From assembly GCF_002954245.1 (NCBI RefSeq), contig NZ_PPTG01000022.1, positions 1-64,000 of the forward strand: a stretch of DNA of 64,000 bases. Reading direction: 5' to 3'. Each line of letters begins with the position of its first letter. The first letter of the stretch is position 1. The DNA is from Cryobacterium aureum. GTDB taxonomy: Bacteria; Actinomycetota; Actinomycetes; Actinomycetales; Microbacteriaceae. Positions 26,524-35,575 of this stretch are shown piece by piece. Position numbers and translations under genes: made by a program. The notes under the pieces are model-generated. The model was not told the origin of the DNA and did no database searches. It saw only the letters and a program-made list of their open reading frames with translations.

Positions 26524-28836
26524 ATGGTGGCCGAGTCAGATTCCGCGCATCGGCCCGCGCTCCCGGCTGCCGCGTCCACTGCCGCGCGCCCGACCCGGCG
26601 CACGATGAGTCATCGACGGTCCAAGGCGATTACGGCTCTTCTGGTGGGATTCTTGACCCTAGCTTCGCTGGTTTCCGCACCGATCTTCGCTCTCACGCCG
26701 GCGCAGGCCGACCCGAAGGACGGCACCGTCACGAGCGCCGCAACCCCCCCCGACACCGTCGGCGTCACGGTCTCTCCGACCACGTCGCCGCAACTGGTGC
26801 CTGGCCAGGACCTGGTTCTGACGTTGACCGTGCACAACAACACCGACGCCGACATTCCGATCGGCCGGGTCGATGTGTACCTGGCGCAGATGGCGCTGAC
26901 CACCCGCGCCGCACTCGATAGCTGGCTGCGGCCCGATGACGACGCAAATTCCGGCGACCAGCTGATCAGTGTGCCGACTACGGAAGGTATTCCGGCTGGT
27001 GCTAGCACCAACCTGAGCGTCACCGTTCCGGCTTCGGCCGTGGGATTGACCGATGTAAACGCGTGGGGAGCGCGTGGGATCGCCGCGATTCTCGTTGCGG
27101 GTGACGTGATTCAAGCTGAGGGTCGCGGCACGTTTGTCTGGTCCCAGGGCAGCGCGATTACCCCGGTCGCCCTCGCCGCCATTCTGCCGATCACGGCCCC
27201 GGAAAGCGCGACCGGCCTGATCACCGCGAAGGCACTGGAGTCTTACACAAGCTCGGTCGGTCTGCTCTCTCGCCAACTTGATGCCGCCATTGATGCGCCC
27301 ACGGCAACGATTGCCATTGATCCCCAGATCATCGCCTCGATTCGGGTGCTCGGCAGCAAAGCTCCGGCGTCGGCCGTGGCCTGGCTCGACCGTCTGGCCG
27401 GTGCGAGCAATGACATCTTCCCGCTCGCCTACGCGGATGCCGACATCGCGTTGCAAGCGCAGGCCGGTGCCATGACGCTGCTCGCGCCCACCTCCTTTGT
27501 ACCGGCGATCGATGCGAGCCAGTTCGTCGTGCCCTCGGCAACACCGATCCCGGAAGACACCACCGACCCGACCGACGTGCCCAGTGTCACGTCCCGCGCC
27601 AGGGCCGAAACCACCCCCTCGCTGACCCCCACCCCGGCACCCACGCTGGAACCCGGCGCAACGGTCATCCCCTCGACCAGTGACCTGTTGGCCTGGAACT
27701 ACACGAGCACCGCGATCGGCTGGCCGGTCGCCGGTCAGGTTGCGCGTGCCGATCTGGACGTGTTTGCCGCGAGCGGCCTGACCACGACCATCCTCTCCAG
27801 CGGCAACGCCCTGCAATCAGACGTCTTCACCCCGAATACCGCGTTCGCCCTTCCGAGCGGCCTGGGTCTGGTCAGCGACTCCGCGCTGTCGGCCGCCATC
27901 CGCGCCGCCGCCGAAGCCCCGACCGAGGACGAGTGGCGGGTCAACATCTCCGAGGCGGCTTCGCTTCTGGCGATCGTGTCAGCCGAGAACCCCAACTCGG
28001 CGCGCACGATGTTGGCCACGTTCAACCGCAGCAGTCCGGAAAACGCCACCCGAGTCGCTCAGACACTCACTGCCCTCGATTCAACGGTCTGGTCGAATGC
28101 GGCCCCGCTGCAGGCGGCCCTGGATTCCGCCCCGGCCACCACGGTGACTTTTCAGGAGCAGGCGATTGACAGCAACCGCGTCACGCTCGCTCGATCACTG
28201 TTACAGCGCGAGGGGGCGATCGCCGAATTCGCGACCATCCTGGCCGATCCCGTTGCATTCACCGCGCCGGCACGACTGGATTTGCTCGCGCTTCTGGACA
28301 CCACCTGGGCCTCGCAGACTGCGGGATGGGCTGACCAGGTTCGGGCGAACCTCGCGGCCTCGTTCGACCTTATTCACGCCGTGACCGTGACCACCCGCGG
28401 GCCGATCATCGTGGTGGGAAGCGAAGTCGACTTGCGCATCACGCTCAACAATGCGCTCGACCAGGCCGTCACCGTGCGCACCGAGATCGTGCCATCGAAC
28501 GGACGCCTCGTCGTCGGTGAGACCCTCGAGACCATCATCCAACCGAACTCCGCACAGGCCGTCTCCGTGCCGCTGAGCGCCGCTGTCGGTAACGGCGATG
28601 TCGTCTTGCGGGTCACCCTGTACACCCTGAACGGCACCCCGCTCGGGCAGCCGGCCCCGATCGATGTCAGCGTGCGCGCCGACTGGGAAGGCGTCGGCGC
28701 GAGTATCTTCGCCATTCTCGTCGTCGGTTTCTTTGGCTTCGGTATTTGGCGCAATATCGTGCGCCGACGCCGAGAAAAATCGGCCGAGGCATCCGTTGTT
28801 TACGAACAGTTACCCGCGGCGGAGCCGAATGTCTGA
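26524..28836 (+). CDS. DUF6049 family membrane-anchored secreted protein
   Basis: A 770-residue protein. A signal or anchor helix lies at about 35-60 (ITALLVGFLTLASLVSAPIFALTPAQA). A large extracytoplasmic Ser/Thr/Ala-rich region includes a Thr/Pro linker (TPSLTPTPAPTLEPG). A C-terminal TM helix (IFAILVVGFFGFGIWR) and a short cytoplasmic tail follow. It matches the DUF6049 proteins encoded next to murJ in Actinobacteria. The function is unknown; the location suggests a cell-envelope role. It overlaps the murJ start by 8 bases, so the two are coupled. The start codon has no clear ribosome site, and an internal start (MSHRRSKAITALL) is possible. Confidence 0.82.
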   Translation: MVAESDSAHRPALPAAASTAARPTRRTMSHRRSKAITALLVGFLTLASLVSAPIFALTPAQADPKDGTVTSAATPPDTVGVTVSPTTSPQLVPGQDLVLTLTVHNNTDADIPIGRVDVYLAQMALTTRAALDSWLRPDDDANSGDQLISVPTTEGIPAGASTNLSVTVPASAVGLTDVNAWGARGIAAILVAGDVIQAEGRGTFVWSQGSAITPVALAAILPITAPESATGLITAKALESYTSSVGLLSRQLDAAIDAPTATIAIDPQIIASIRVLGSKAPASAVAWLDRLAGASNDIFPLAYADADIALQAQAGAMTLLAPTSFVPAIDASQFVVPSATPIPEDTTDPTDVPSVTSRARAETTPSLTPTPAPTLEPGATVIPSTSDLLAWNYTSTAIGWPVAGQVARADLDVFAASGLTTTILSSGNALQSDVFTPNTAFALPSGLGLVSDSALSAAIRAAAEAPTEDEWRVNISEAASLLAIVSAENPNSARTMLATFNRSSPENATRVAQTLTALDSTVWSNAAPLQAALDSAPATTVTFQEQAIDSNRVTLARSLLQREGAIAEFATILADPVAFTAPARLDLLALLDTTWASQTAGWADQVRANLAASFDLIHAVTVTTRGPIIVVGSEVDLRITLNNALDQAVTVRTEIVPSNGRLVVGETLETIIQPNSAQAVSVPLSAAVGNGDVVLRVTLYTLNGTPLGQPAPIDVSVRADWEGVGASIFAILVVGFFGFGIWRNIVRRRREKSAEASVVYEQLPAAEPNV

Positions 28837-30454
28837 GCCGGCTACCGGCGGCGGCGGCATCGGCCGGGCGAGCGCGTTCCTGGCCTCCGGCACGATCGTG
28901 TCGCGCATTCTCGGCTTCGTGAAGGTCATCGTTCTCGCCGCCATCATCGGCCAGTTCGGCGCCGCTGCCGACACCTTCGCGATCGCCAATCAGCTGCCGA
29001 ATACCATCTATGTGATCGTGGCCGGCGGAATCCTGACGGCCGTTCTGGTTCCGCAGATCGTTCGTGCCAGCCTGCACGCCGACGGCGGCACGGCCTACAT
29101 CAACAAGCTGCTCACGCTCGCCCTGGTCGTGCTGTTCACGACGACCCTCGTCGCTACCCTGTTGGCCCCGACCATCACCGGGTTCATCGGCTTAAATCTC
29201 CCCCAGAACGAGAAGGCACTGGCCGTGGCTTTCGCCTACTGGTGCCTTCCGCAAATGTTCTTCTACGGCCTTTACACCCTGCTCGGCGAAGTCCTCAACG
29301 CCCGCAAATCCTTCGGACCGTTCACCTGGGTGCCGGTCCTCAACAACCTGGTGGCCATTGTCGGCCTGATCGTTTTTGCGACACTGTTTCGCCCCGATCC
29401 GTTCGGTGATCGATCGGCTGCCGAAATCACGTCGGCCATGGTCGCCGTGCTGGGAGGCAGTGCCACCCTCGGCGTGATCACCCAGGCCGTCGTGCTGTTC
29501 TATTTCTGGCGTCGCATCGGTCTGCGCTACCGCCCGGACTTCCATTTTCGGGGCGTCGGTCTCGGGGCCGCAGGCAAAATGGCGAGCTGGACCTTCGGCA
29601 TGCTGCTGCTCACTACTTTCGCGGGAATTGTCGAGACGCAGGTCGTGACGCTGGCCCACGGTGAGGCATCCGTTGCCGTGCTCGCCACCGCCTGGCTGAT
29701 CTTCATGCTGCCGCACTCCGTGATCACCGTGTCGGTCGCGACGGCGTACTTCACCCGCATGAGCGAACACGCCGCTTTGGGTAATTGGTCCTTGGTCAGA
29801 ACGGATGCCTCGAGCGCGATTCGCGGAACCTCGCTGGTGATCGTGCTCGCTGCGGCCGTCATCGCGGTCTGCGCCTACCCCTTCGCGGCGGTCTTCGTGG
29901 CACCATTCGATCAGGTGCAGTCCATCGGCAACGTCATCATCGCGTTCATCCTGGGCCTGGTGCCGTTCTGCGTGTTGTTCGTTTTGCAGCGCACCTTTTA
30001 CGCCCTCGGTGACACGCGTACACCGTTCTTTTTCACCCTGTTCCAGGTCGTTCTGCTGATCTGCGCTGTGCTGGCCTGCGCGTGGCTGCCCACCGACTGG
30101 ATTGCCGTTGGCATCGCTGGTTCGATCACGGTGACCGGTACGCTGCAGGCCATCCTGGCTGCCGTGCTCCTGCGCCGTCGAATGCTGGGTATCGACGGAC
30201 GACGCATTCTGCGCAGTCTCGTGAAATATCTGGTCGCCGTCATCATTCCCCTGACCGCCGGTCTGATCCTCATGATCATCCTGGGGGGCAATGTCGAGGG
30301 CGGATTCGCCGTGTCCTCGAGGCTCACAGCCATGGTCTCCATGGTCCTGATCGGTGTGGTCATGGCCGCGAGCTACTTCGGCCTGCTGCTGCTCATGCGC
30401 AGCGGCGAGCTGACAGCGTTCCTCACGCCCTTACGGGCGCGCTTTCGCCGCTGA
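28829..30454 (+). CDS. murJ: Lipid II flippase MurJ
   Basis: A 541-residue MATE-like (MVF) protein with about 14 helices. It starts MSEPATGGGGIGRASAFLASGTIVSRILGFVKVIVLAAIIG, the conserved MurJ N-terminus. It flips the peptidoglycan precursor lipid II across the membrane. It lacks the long C-terminal pseudokinase/extracellular extension found in mycobacterial MviN. The upstream extension of the frame (55 codons) is the shadow of the DUF6049 gene. ATG at 28829 gives an 8-base overlap. Confidence 0.92.
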   Translation: MSEPATGGGGIGRASAFLASGTIVSRILGFVKVIVLAAIIGQFGAAADTFAIANQLPNTIYVIVAGGILTAVLVPQIVRASLHADGGTAYINKLLTLALVVLFTTTLVATLLAPTITGFIGLNLPQNEKALAVAFAYWCLPQMFFYGLYTLLGEVLNARKSFGPFTWVPVLNNLVAIVGLIVFATLFRPDPFGDRSAAEITSAMVAVLGGSATLGVITQAVVLFYFWRRIGLRYRPDFHFRGVGLGAAGKMASWTFGMLLLTTFAGIVETQVVTLAHGEASVAVLATAWLIFMLPHSVITVSVATAYFTRMSEHAALGNWSLVRTDASSAIRGTSLVIVLAAAVIAVCAYPFAAVFVAPFDQVQSIGNVIIAFILGLVPFCVLFVLQRTFYALGDTRTPFFFTLFQVVLLICAVLACAWLPTDWIAVGIAGSITVTGTLQAILAAVLLRRRMLGIDGRRILRSLVKYLVAVIIPLTAGLILMIILGGNVEGGFAVSSRLTAMVSMVLIGVVMAASYFGLLLLMRSGELTAFLTPLRARFRR

Positions 30455-30560
30455 GTACCTCGACGGGCGCAACTGCCCGCAGCGCCGGGGTGACGGCCGA
30501 GCCCGGTCTGGCTGGGCCAGGTTTCGTGGCTGTGCAGCACCTCCAAAGCTGGGAGGCCCC

Positions 30561-30586
30561 GGAATAGCATCCGATTAGGATGTGTT
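30561..30586 (+). promoter_or_regulatory. SigR/SigH-type promoter candidate for trxB-trxA
   Basis: GGAAT (30561-30565), 18 bases, then GTT (30584-30586) matches the ECF SigR/SigH pattern GGAAT-N18/19-GTT used for thioredoxin genes in Streptomyces and Mycobacterium. It lies 59 bases upstream of the chosen trxB start. Confidence 0.65.
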
Positions 30587-30645
30587 GTATCGAAACGTGA
30601 GCCGGGGTTTTTCCCGTCTTGTCCACCACTGCAAGGAGTGTGCGC

Positions 30646-31617
30646 GTGCGTCAGATCATCATCATCGGTTCCGGACCGGCTGGCTATACCGCGGCTATCT
30701 ATGCCGCGCGGGCCAACCTCAAACCGCTTCTGATTGCCAGTTCGGTGGAGGCCGGCGGTGAATTGATGAATACAACCGACGTCGAGAACTTTCCAGGCTT
30801 CCCAGAGGGCGTACAGGGACCCGACCTCATGACCAAGATGCAGGAGCAGGCAGAACGCTTCGGCACTGAGGTCGTCTACGACGACGTCGAATCGGTTGAC
30901 CTGTCTGGCCCGATCAAGACGGTTAGCCTCGGCAACGGCGACGTAGAGCAGGCACTCACGGTGATTTTTGCCACTGGTTCCGCCTACCGCAAGCTCGGCC
31001 TCAGCGACGAAGAACGCCTGTCCGGCCGCGGTGTCTCCTGGTGTGCCACCTGCGACGGGTTCTTCTTCAAGGGCAAGGAAATCGCCGTCATCGGCGGCGG
31101 TGACTCCGCCATGGAGGAAGCCACGTTCCTCACCCGGTTCGCCTCCAAGGTGCACGTCATCCACCGCAAGGGCGAGCTGCGTGCCTCCAAGATCATGCAG
31201 GAACGTGCTTTCGCCAATGACAAGATCGAGTTCACCTGGAACTCCGAAGTCGTCGGCATCACCGGCACCGACGCTGTCGACGGACTCACCCTGCGCGACA
31301 CGGTCTCCGGCACCGAGAGCAGCCTTCCGGTCGGCGGCGTGTTCGTGGCGATCGGCAACGACCCGCGCACACACCTCGTGCACAAGCAGCTCGACCTCAC
31401 CCCCGATGGCACCATTGCCGTCGCGGGCCGGTCGTCGCTCACCAGCCAAGCCGGTGTCTTCGCAGCCGGTGACGTCATTGATTCCAGCTACCGTCAGGCC
31501 ATCACAGCGGCCGGCTCCGGCTGCGCGGCTGCCCTCGATGCCGAGCACTACCTCAGCACCCTCCCCTCCGATTTGCTGGCCCAGGCCGGCGACACCGAAC
31601 TCGTTTCAGCTAACTAA
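30646..31617 (+). CDS. trxB: Thioredoxin-disulfide reductase
   Basis: A 323-residue FAD/NADPH enzyme. It has the FAD motif GSGPAGYTAAIYAARA, the redox pair WCATCDG (CxxC), the NADPH motif GGGDSAMEEATFL, and GVFAAGDVIDSSYRQA near the end. It reduces thioredoxin. The frame opens at TTG 30619, but GTG at 30646 has AAGGAG 7 bases upstream. It lies 10 bases before trxA, so they form an operon, with a SigR-like promoter and a strong terminator. Confidence 0.95.
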   Translation: MRQIIIIGSGPAGYTAAIYAARANLKPLLIASSVEAGGELMNTTDVENFPGFPEGVQGPDLMTKMQEQAERFGTEVVYDDVESVDLSGPIKTVSLGNGDVEQALTVIFATGSAYRKLGLSDEERLSGRGVSWCATCDGFFFKGKEIAVIGGGDSAMEEATFLTRFASKVHVIHRKGELRASKIMQERAFANDKIEFTWNSEVVGITGTDAVDGLTLRDTVSGTESSLPVGGVFVAIGNDPRTHLVHKQLDLTPDGTIAVAGRSSLTSQAGVFAAGDVIDSSYRQAITAAGSGCAAALDAEHYLSTLPSDLLAQAGDTELVSAN

Positions 31618-31627
31618 GGAGCACCGA

Positions 31628-31951
31628 ATGACCGCACGATCCGTCACCGAAGCCAACTTCGAACAAGAAGTCATCAACAACGAGAAGACCGTTCTGGTGG
31701 ACTTCTGGGCCGAGTGGTGTGGCCCCTGCCGCGCCGTCAGCCCGATTCTCGACCAGATCGCGGCCGAGAACTCGGACAAGCTCGACATCGTCAAGCTCAA
31801 TGTCGACGAGCACCCAGCCCTCGCTGCCAAGTACCAGATCACCTCCATCCCGGCCATGAAGGTCTTCCAGAAGGGCGAGGTCGTCAAGACCGTCATCGGC
31901 GCCAAGCCCAAGCCGCAGCTCGAGAAGGACCTGGCTGACTACCTGGTCTAG
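31628..31951 (+). CDS. trxA: Thioredoxin
   Basis: A 107-residue classical thioredoxin with the active site WAEWCGPCRAV, the cis-proline in TSIPAM, and the C-terminal helix KPQLEKDLADYLV. It is reduced by TrxB and in turn reduces cytoplasmic disulfides. It follows trxB at 10 bases with AAGGAG before the ATG, and is followed by a terminator. Confidence 0.96.
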   Translation: MTARSVTEANFEQEVINNEKTVLVDFWAEWCGPCRAVSPILDQIAAENSDKLDIVKLNVDEHPALAAKYQITSIPAMKVFQKGEVVKTVIGAKPKPQLEKDLADYLV

Positions 31952-31969
31952 TCCGCTCGCACGCGAAAG

Positions 31970-32001
31970 AACCCGCCCGGCCTACGCCGGTCGGGTTTTT
32001 T
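31970..32001 (+). terminator. Rho-independent terminator after trxA
   Basis: AACCCG and CGGGTT arms plus inner CCGG/CCGG pairing, followed by a TTTTTT run. Confidence 0.88.
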
Positions 32002-32024
32002 CGTGCCCGGGGTCACCCCATACG

Positions 32025-33431
32025 ATGAAGACGACAGCAGAACGGATAGGTGACGTGACAATTCAAGGCTCCACTGCAGATAACACGCAGTCCGGGCCTG
32101 TGCAGACCAATACTGTGCAGGGCGGCAACAACCTCGACCCGTGGTACCACCACTACGCCGATCGGGCCGCCGGCCTCAAGGCCTCCGAGGTGCGCGCGCT
32201 ATTCGCCGTGGCATCGCGCCCCGAAGTCGTCTCCCTCGCCGGCGGAATGCCATACGTCGCAGCCCTGCCCCAGGACCTCGTGATCAATGCCATGGACCGC
32301 GTCATGCGCGAAAAGGGTTCTACCGCCCTGCAATATGGCTCTGGTCAGGGAGTTCCCTTACTGCGTGAGCAAATTCTCGACGTCATGGCCCTCGAAGGAA
32401 TCAAGGCCAACGCCGACGACGTGGTCGTGACCACCGGTTCCCAACACGCCCTGGAACTGGTCAGCAAGTTGTTCTTGAACCCCGGAGATGTCGTCATCTC
32501 CGAAGGCCCAAGCTACGTCACCGCCATGGTGATCTTCAAGTCATACCAGGCCGAGGTCGATCACGTTCCGATGGACGAGAACGGCCTGATTCCGGCTGCC
32601 CTGACCGAGCACATCGCGGCTCTCAAGGCCGCCGGGCGCACCATCAAGTTTCTCTACACGATCCCCAGTTTTCACAATCCGGCCGGCGTTACCCTCAGCT
32701 GGGCACGGCGCATAGAGATTCTCGAGATCTGCCGCTCGAACAACATCCTCGTACTCGAGGACAATCCCTACGGCCTGCTTTACTTTGACAAGCAGGCACC
32801 GGATGCCATTCGCTCACTCGAACGCGACGGTGTCGTCTACCTGGGGACCTTCTCCAAGACCCTGGCTCCCGGCTTTCGGGTTGGCTGGGCACTCGCCCCG
32901 CACGCGATCCGAGAGAAACTCGTGCTTGCCAATGAGGCGGCCGTACTCTCCCCCAGCTCCTTCACCCAGATGGTCATCTCGGAATACCTCTCCACCGCCG
33001 ACTGGAAGGGGCAAATCAACACCTTCCGCGGTGTTTATCACGAGCGCAAAAACGCCATGCTGGCTGCCCTCGAGGAATACCTCCCCGATTTGACCTGGAC
33101 CAACCCCACTGGCGGGTTCTATGTCTGGGTCACCCTGCCCGAACAGCTCGATTCCAAAGCCATGCTGCCTCGCGCGGTTAAGGAACTTGTGGCCTACACG
33201 CCCGGGACCGCGTTTTATGCCGATGGTGACGGGCGCCAAAACATGCGTCTCGCCTTCTGCTATCCCACTCCTGAGAGCATTCGGGTCGGCATCCGTCGTC
33301 TCGCCACGGTCCTTCGCGGCGAGCTTGATCTGCTGGACACCTTTGCCGGCACGGGAGCGCTGGGCGCCGCCCCGGACCGGACCGACGCCAATAATCAGCG
33401 CTACGCCGGTCCACCGGCCAACATCTCCTAG
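32025..33431 (+). CDS. PLP-dependent aminotransferase (2-aminoadipate/MocR-like catalytic domain)
   Basis: A 468-residue fold-type I aminotransferase. It has VSLAGGMPYVAALPQD, YGSGQGVPLLREQI, TIPSFHNPAGVTLS, LEDNPYGLLYF and the PLP lysine in TFSKTLAPGFRVGWAL. This resembles the catalytic domain of MocR regulators and 2-aminoadipate/LysN-type enzymes, but no winged-helix domain precedes it. The N-terminal 40 residues are poorly conserved, so translation may begin later (GTG at about 32055). It is located between trxA and ddl; its substrate is unknown. Confidence 0.85.
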   Translation: MKTTAERIGDVTIQGSTADNTQSGPVQTNTVQGGNNLDPWYHHYADRAAGLKASEVRALFAVASRPEVVSLAGGMPYVAALPQDLVINAMDRVMREKGSTALQYGSGQGVPLLREQILDVMALEGIKANADDVVVTTGSQHALELVSKLFLNPGDVVISEGPSYVTAMVIFKSYQAEVDHVPMDENGLIPAALTEHIAALKAAGRTIKFLYTIPSFHNPAGVTLSWARRIEILEICRSNNILVLEDNPYGLLYFDKQAPDAIRSLERDGVVYLGTFSKTLAPGFRVGWALAPHAIREKLVLANEAAVLSPSSFTQMVISEYLSTADWKGQINTFRGVYHERKNAMLAALEEYLPDLTWTNPTGGFYVWVTLPEQLDSKAMLPRAVKELVAYTPGTAFYADGDGRQNMRLAFCYPTPESIRVGIRRLATVLRGELDLLDTFAGTGALGAAPDRTDANNQRYAGPPANIS

Positions 33432-33473
33432 ATTTCCCCGTTCACTGACACCAAGCTAGGGAAAAACCTGATC

Positions 33474-34430
33474 ATGAGCGAATTCAACTCCCTCAATATC
33501 GTTATTTTGGCCGGCGGAATCTCCCACGAACGCGATGTTTCGCTACGCTCAGGGCGCCGCGTAGCGGATGCCCTCACAGATGAGGGCCACACAGTCACCG
33601 TGATCGACCCCGGATCCAGCCTGCTCACCACCCTCACCGAGCAGGCCCCCGACCTGATTTGGCCAACCCTGCACGGAGCTACTGGTGAGGATGGCGCCCT
33701 GCTCTCCCTGCTGGAAACCACCGGCATCCCATTTCTTGGCTCAACTGGACCCGCCGCCGCCTTGGCGTGGAACAAGGGCACGGCCAAGGAACTCGTGCGA
33801 CGAGCTGGCTTCGCCACTCCCCCGGCCATCGCGCTTTCGACCGAGACGTTTCGAGACCTCGGTGCCACGAGTGTGCTTGAGCACCTGATCGGCGCGATCG
33901 GCCTGCCCCTGGTCGTTAAGCCCGCTCAGGGCGGTTCCTCGCAGGGGGTCACGATCGTGCGCAGCGCCGCCGATCTGCCCCGCGCCATGGTTGATGCCTA
34001 CACCTACGCCAACACGGCCCTCGTTGAGGCCTATATCGACGGCACTGAGGTCACGGTGGCGGTGATTGACACCGGAACAGGGCCCACCGCCCTGCCGATC
34101 ATTGAAATCGTGCCCGTCGATGGCGTCTACAGCTTCGAGGCACGGTACAACGCCGGCGAGACGGACTTCTACACACCGGCTCGCCTCCCCGACACGGCCT
34201 CGGCGGCAGTTTCCACAACAGCGGTCGCCATTCATGCTCTGCTCGGCCTCCGCCATCTGAGCCGCGTCGACCTCATTGTCGACGCCGCTGGTACCGCATG
34301 GTTCCTGGAGGTCAATGTGCTTCCAGGCCTGACGGAAACATCCCTGGTGCCGCAGGCTATCGAAGCCACCGACCGGACCCTCGGTTTCACCTACTCCGCC
34401 TTGGCTACCAACGCCCTGACCGCTCCGTAG
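33474..34430 (+). CDS. ddl: D-alanine-D-alanine ligase family (ATP-grasp)
   Basis: A 318-residue ATP-grasp protein. It has GGISHERDVSLRSGRRVADAL near the N-terminus, LHGATGEDGALLSLL, KPAQGGSSQGV, and the C-terminal EVNVLPGLTETSLVPQA. These are the Ddl substrate and Mg motifs. The reaction is joining two D-Ala for peptidoglycan with ATP. It is shorter than the main actinobacterial Ddl (about 350-370), so it may be a second paralog. It precedes a parS-rich gap and is convergent with parB. Confidence 0.85.
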   Translation: MSEFNSLNIVILAGGISHERDVSLRSGRRVADALTDEGHTVTVIDPGSSLLTTLTEQAPDLIWPTLHGATGEDGALLSLLETTGIPFLGSTGPAAALAWNKGTAKELVRRAGFATPPAIALSTETFRDLGATSVLEHLIGAIGLPLVVKPAQGGSSQGVTIVRSAADLPRAMVDAYTYANTALVEAYIDGTEVTVAVIDTGTGPTALPIIEIVPVDGVYSFEARYNAGETDFYTPARLPDTASAAVSTTAVAIHALLGLRHLSRVDLIVDAAGTAWFLEVNVLPGLTETSLVPQAIEATDRTLGFTYSALATNALTAP

Positions 34431-34436
34431 CTCTTC

Positions 34437-34452
34437 CGTTTCACGTGAAACA
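34437..34452. promoter_or_regulatory. parS site 1
   Basis: CGTTTCACGTGAAACA matches 15 of 16 bases of the parS consensus TGTTTCACGTGAAACA. It lies in the gap between ddl and parB. Confidence 0.93.
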
Positions 34453-34462
34453 TCGCCGGACA

Positions 34463-34478
34463 TGTTTCACGTGAAACT
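34463..34478. promoter_or_regulatory. parS site 2
   Basis: TGTTTCACGTGAAACT, 15 of 16 matches to the parS consensus, 10 bases after site 1. Confidence 0.93.
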
Positions 34479-34589
34479 CCGTACCCTCGGTATCCCCAGA
34501 AAGCTCGAGGGACGCCCGTGGCGGCCGATAGGCTCGATGAGCACAGCCCGCCGATCGAGGTGATCGCTTGCGAGTGAACGAGATTCAGA

Positions 34590-34605
34590 TGTTTCACGTG
34601 AAACT
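34590..34605. promoter_or_regulatory. parS site 3
   Basis: TGTTTCACGTGAAACT, 15 of 16 matches, 20 bases before the parB stop codon. The region 34431-34624 holds three parS sites and no gene. Confidence 0.93.
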
Positions 34606-34624
34606 GGACGCCGCAAGAGCGAAA

Positions 34625-35575
34625 CTAGTTTGCGCTGAAGCCCGGTTCACCGAGAACCGTGAGAATACGGTTGAGGTCACCAATCGTGGCGAAATCCACT
34701 GTGATCTGGCCTTTTCTGGCGCCGAGATTGATTTTGACGCGGGTGTCGAGTCGATCCCCGAGATGCTCAGCGATTTCATCGAGGTGTCCCTGGCGTCGAC
34801 CGGGAAGCGGCTTAGGCGTTACCAGTTTCGGCACACCGGTCGCCGCAGCTTCGGCCGCGCGCACTGACAGATCCTCTTCGACGATCTTGTCAGCCAAGCG
34901 CAGCATGCCGGCTAAGTCACCCACTGACAGAATTGCCCGCGCGTGCCCAGCCGACAGCACTCCGGCGGCCACGCGCAGTTGCACAGGCTCGGGCAGTTTC
35001 AACAGGCGCAGGGTGTTGGTGATCTGCGGCCGCGAACGACCGATGCGAGTCGCTAATTCTTCCTGAGTGATGCCAAAGTCAGCGAGAAGCTGCTGATACG
35101 CGGATGCTTCTTCGAGCGGATTCAGCTGGGCCCGGTGCAGGTTCTCCAACAACGCGTCGCGCAGCATGTCGACGTCAGCGGTTTCACGCACGACGGCCGG
35201 AATGGTGCCGAGCCCGACCTCTTTGGTTGCGCGCAAACGCCGCTCACCCATGACGAGTTCATATTTGCCCGGCTCATCCGGCAACGGCCGCACGACGATC
35301 GGCTGCAGGACACCGACTTCGCGAATGCTGTGCACGAGCTCGGCAAGGTCATCCTCATCGAAAATAGTTCGCGGCTGCGCGCGGTTGGGCACAATGTCCT
35401 GCGGGTTCAGGTGGGCCAGACGCGCACCGGGCACCGGAACCAGCTCGGGGGAGGCATCCGTTTCACGTGAAACAGCGCGGGGAAAGAAGACGTCGACCGG
35501 TCGGGGAGCCGACGCGTCGTCCTGCACCGGGATGAGTGCGCCGATACCGCGGCCGAGGCCCGTTCTTTTCGCCAT
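34625..35575 (-). CDS. parB: Chromosome partitioning protein ParB
   Basis: A 316-residue ParB/Spo0J. The N-terminal CTP-binding domain has the GERRLRATKEVG motif (about 120-131). A central helix-turn-helix follows (FGITQEELATRIGRSRPQITNTLRLLKLP), then a C-terminal dimer domain. It loads on parS sites and spreads to form the partition complex. A parS lies inside its own coding region, at codons giving VSRET. Its ATG overlaps the parA stop by one base (TAATG). Confidence 0.96.
   Translation of the reverse strand: MAKRTGLGRGIGALIPVQDDASAPRPVDVFFPRAVSRETDASPELVPVPGARLAHLNPQDIVPNRAQPRTIFDEDDLAELVHSIREVGVLQPIVVRPLPDEPGKYELVMGERRLRATKEVGLGTIPAVVRETADVDMLRDALLENLHRAQLNPLEEASAYQQLLADFGITQEELATRIGRSRPQITNTLRLLKLPEPVQLRVAAGVLSAGHARAILSVGDLAGMLRLADKIVEEDLSVRAAEAAATGVPKLVTPKPLPGRRQGHLDEIAEHLGDRLDTRVKINLGARKGQITVDFATIGDLNRILTVLGEPGFSAN
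35459..35474. promoter_or_regulatory. parS site 4, inside parB
   Basis: CGTTTCACGTGAAACA, 15 of 16 matches, within the 5' part of parB. Confidence 0.93.

Noticed and set aside
30373..31548. 391-codon antisense frame over murJ end and trxB
   Set aside because: trxB is certain from its CxxC, FAD and NADPH motifs. The antisense product has no domain.
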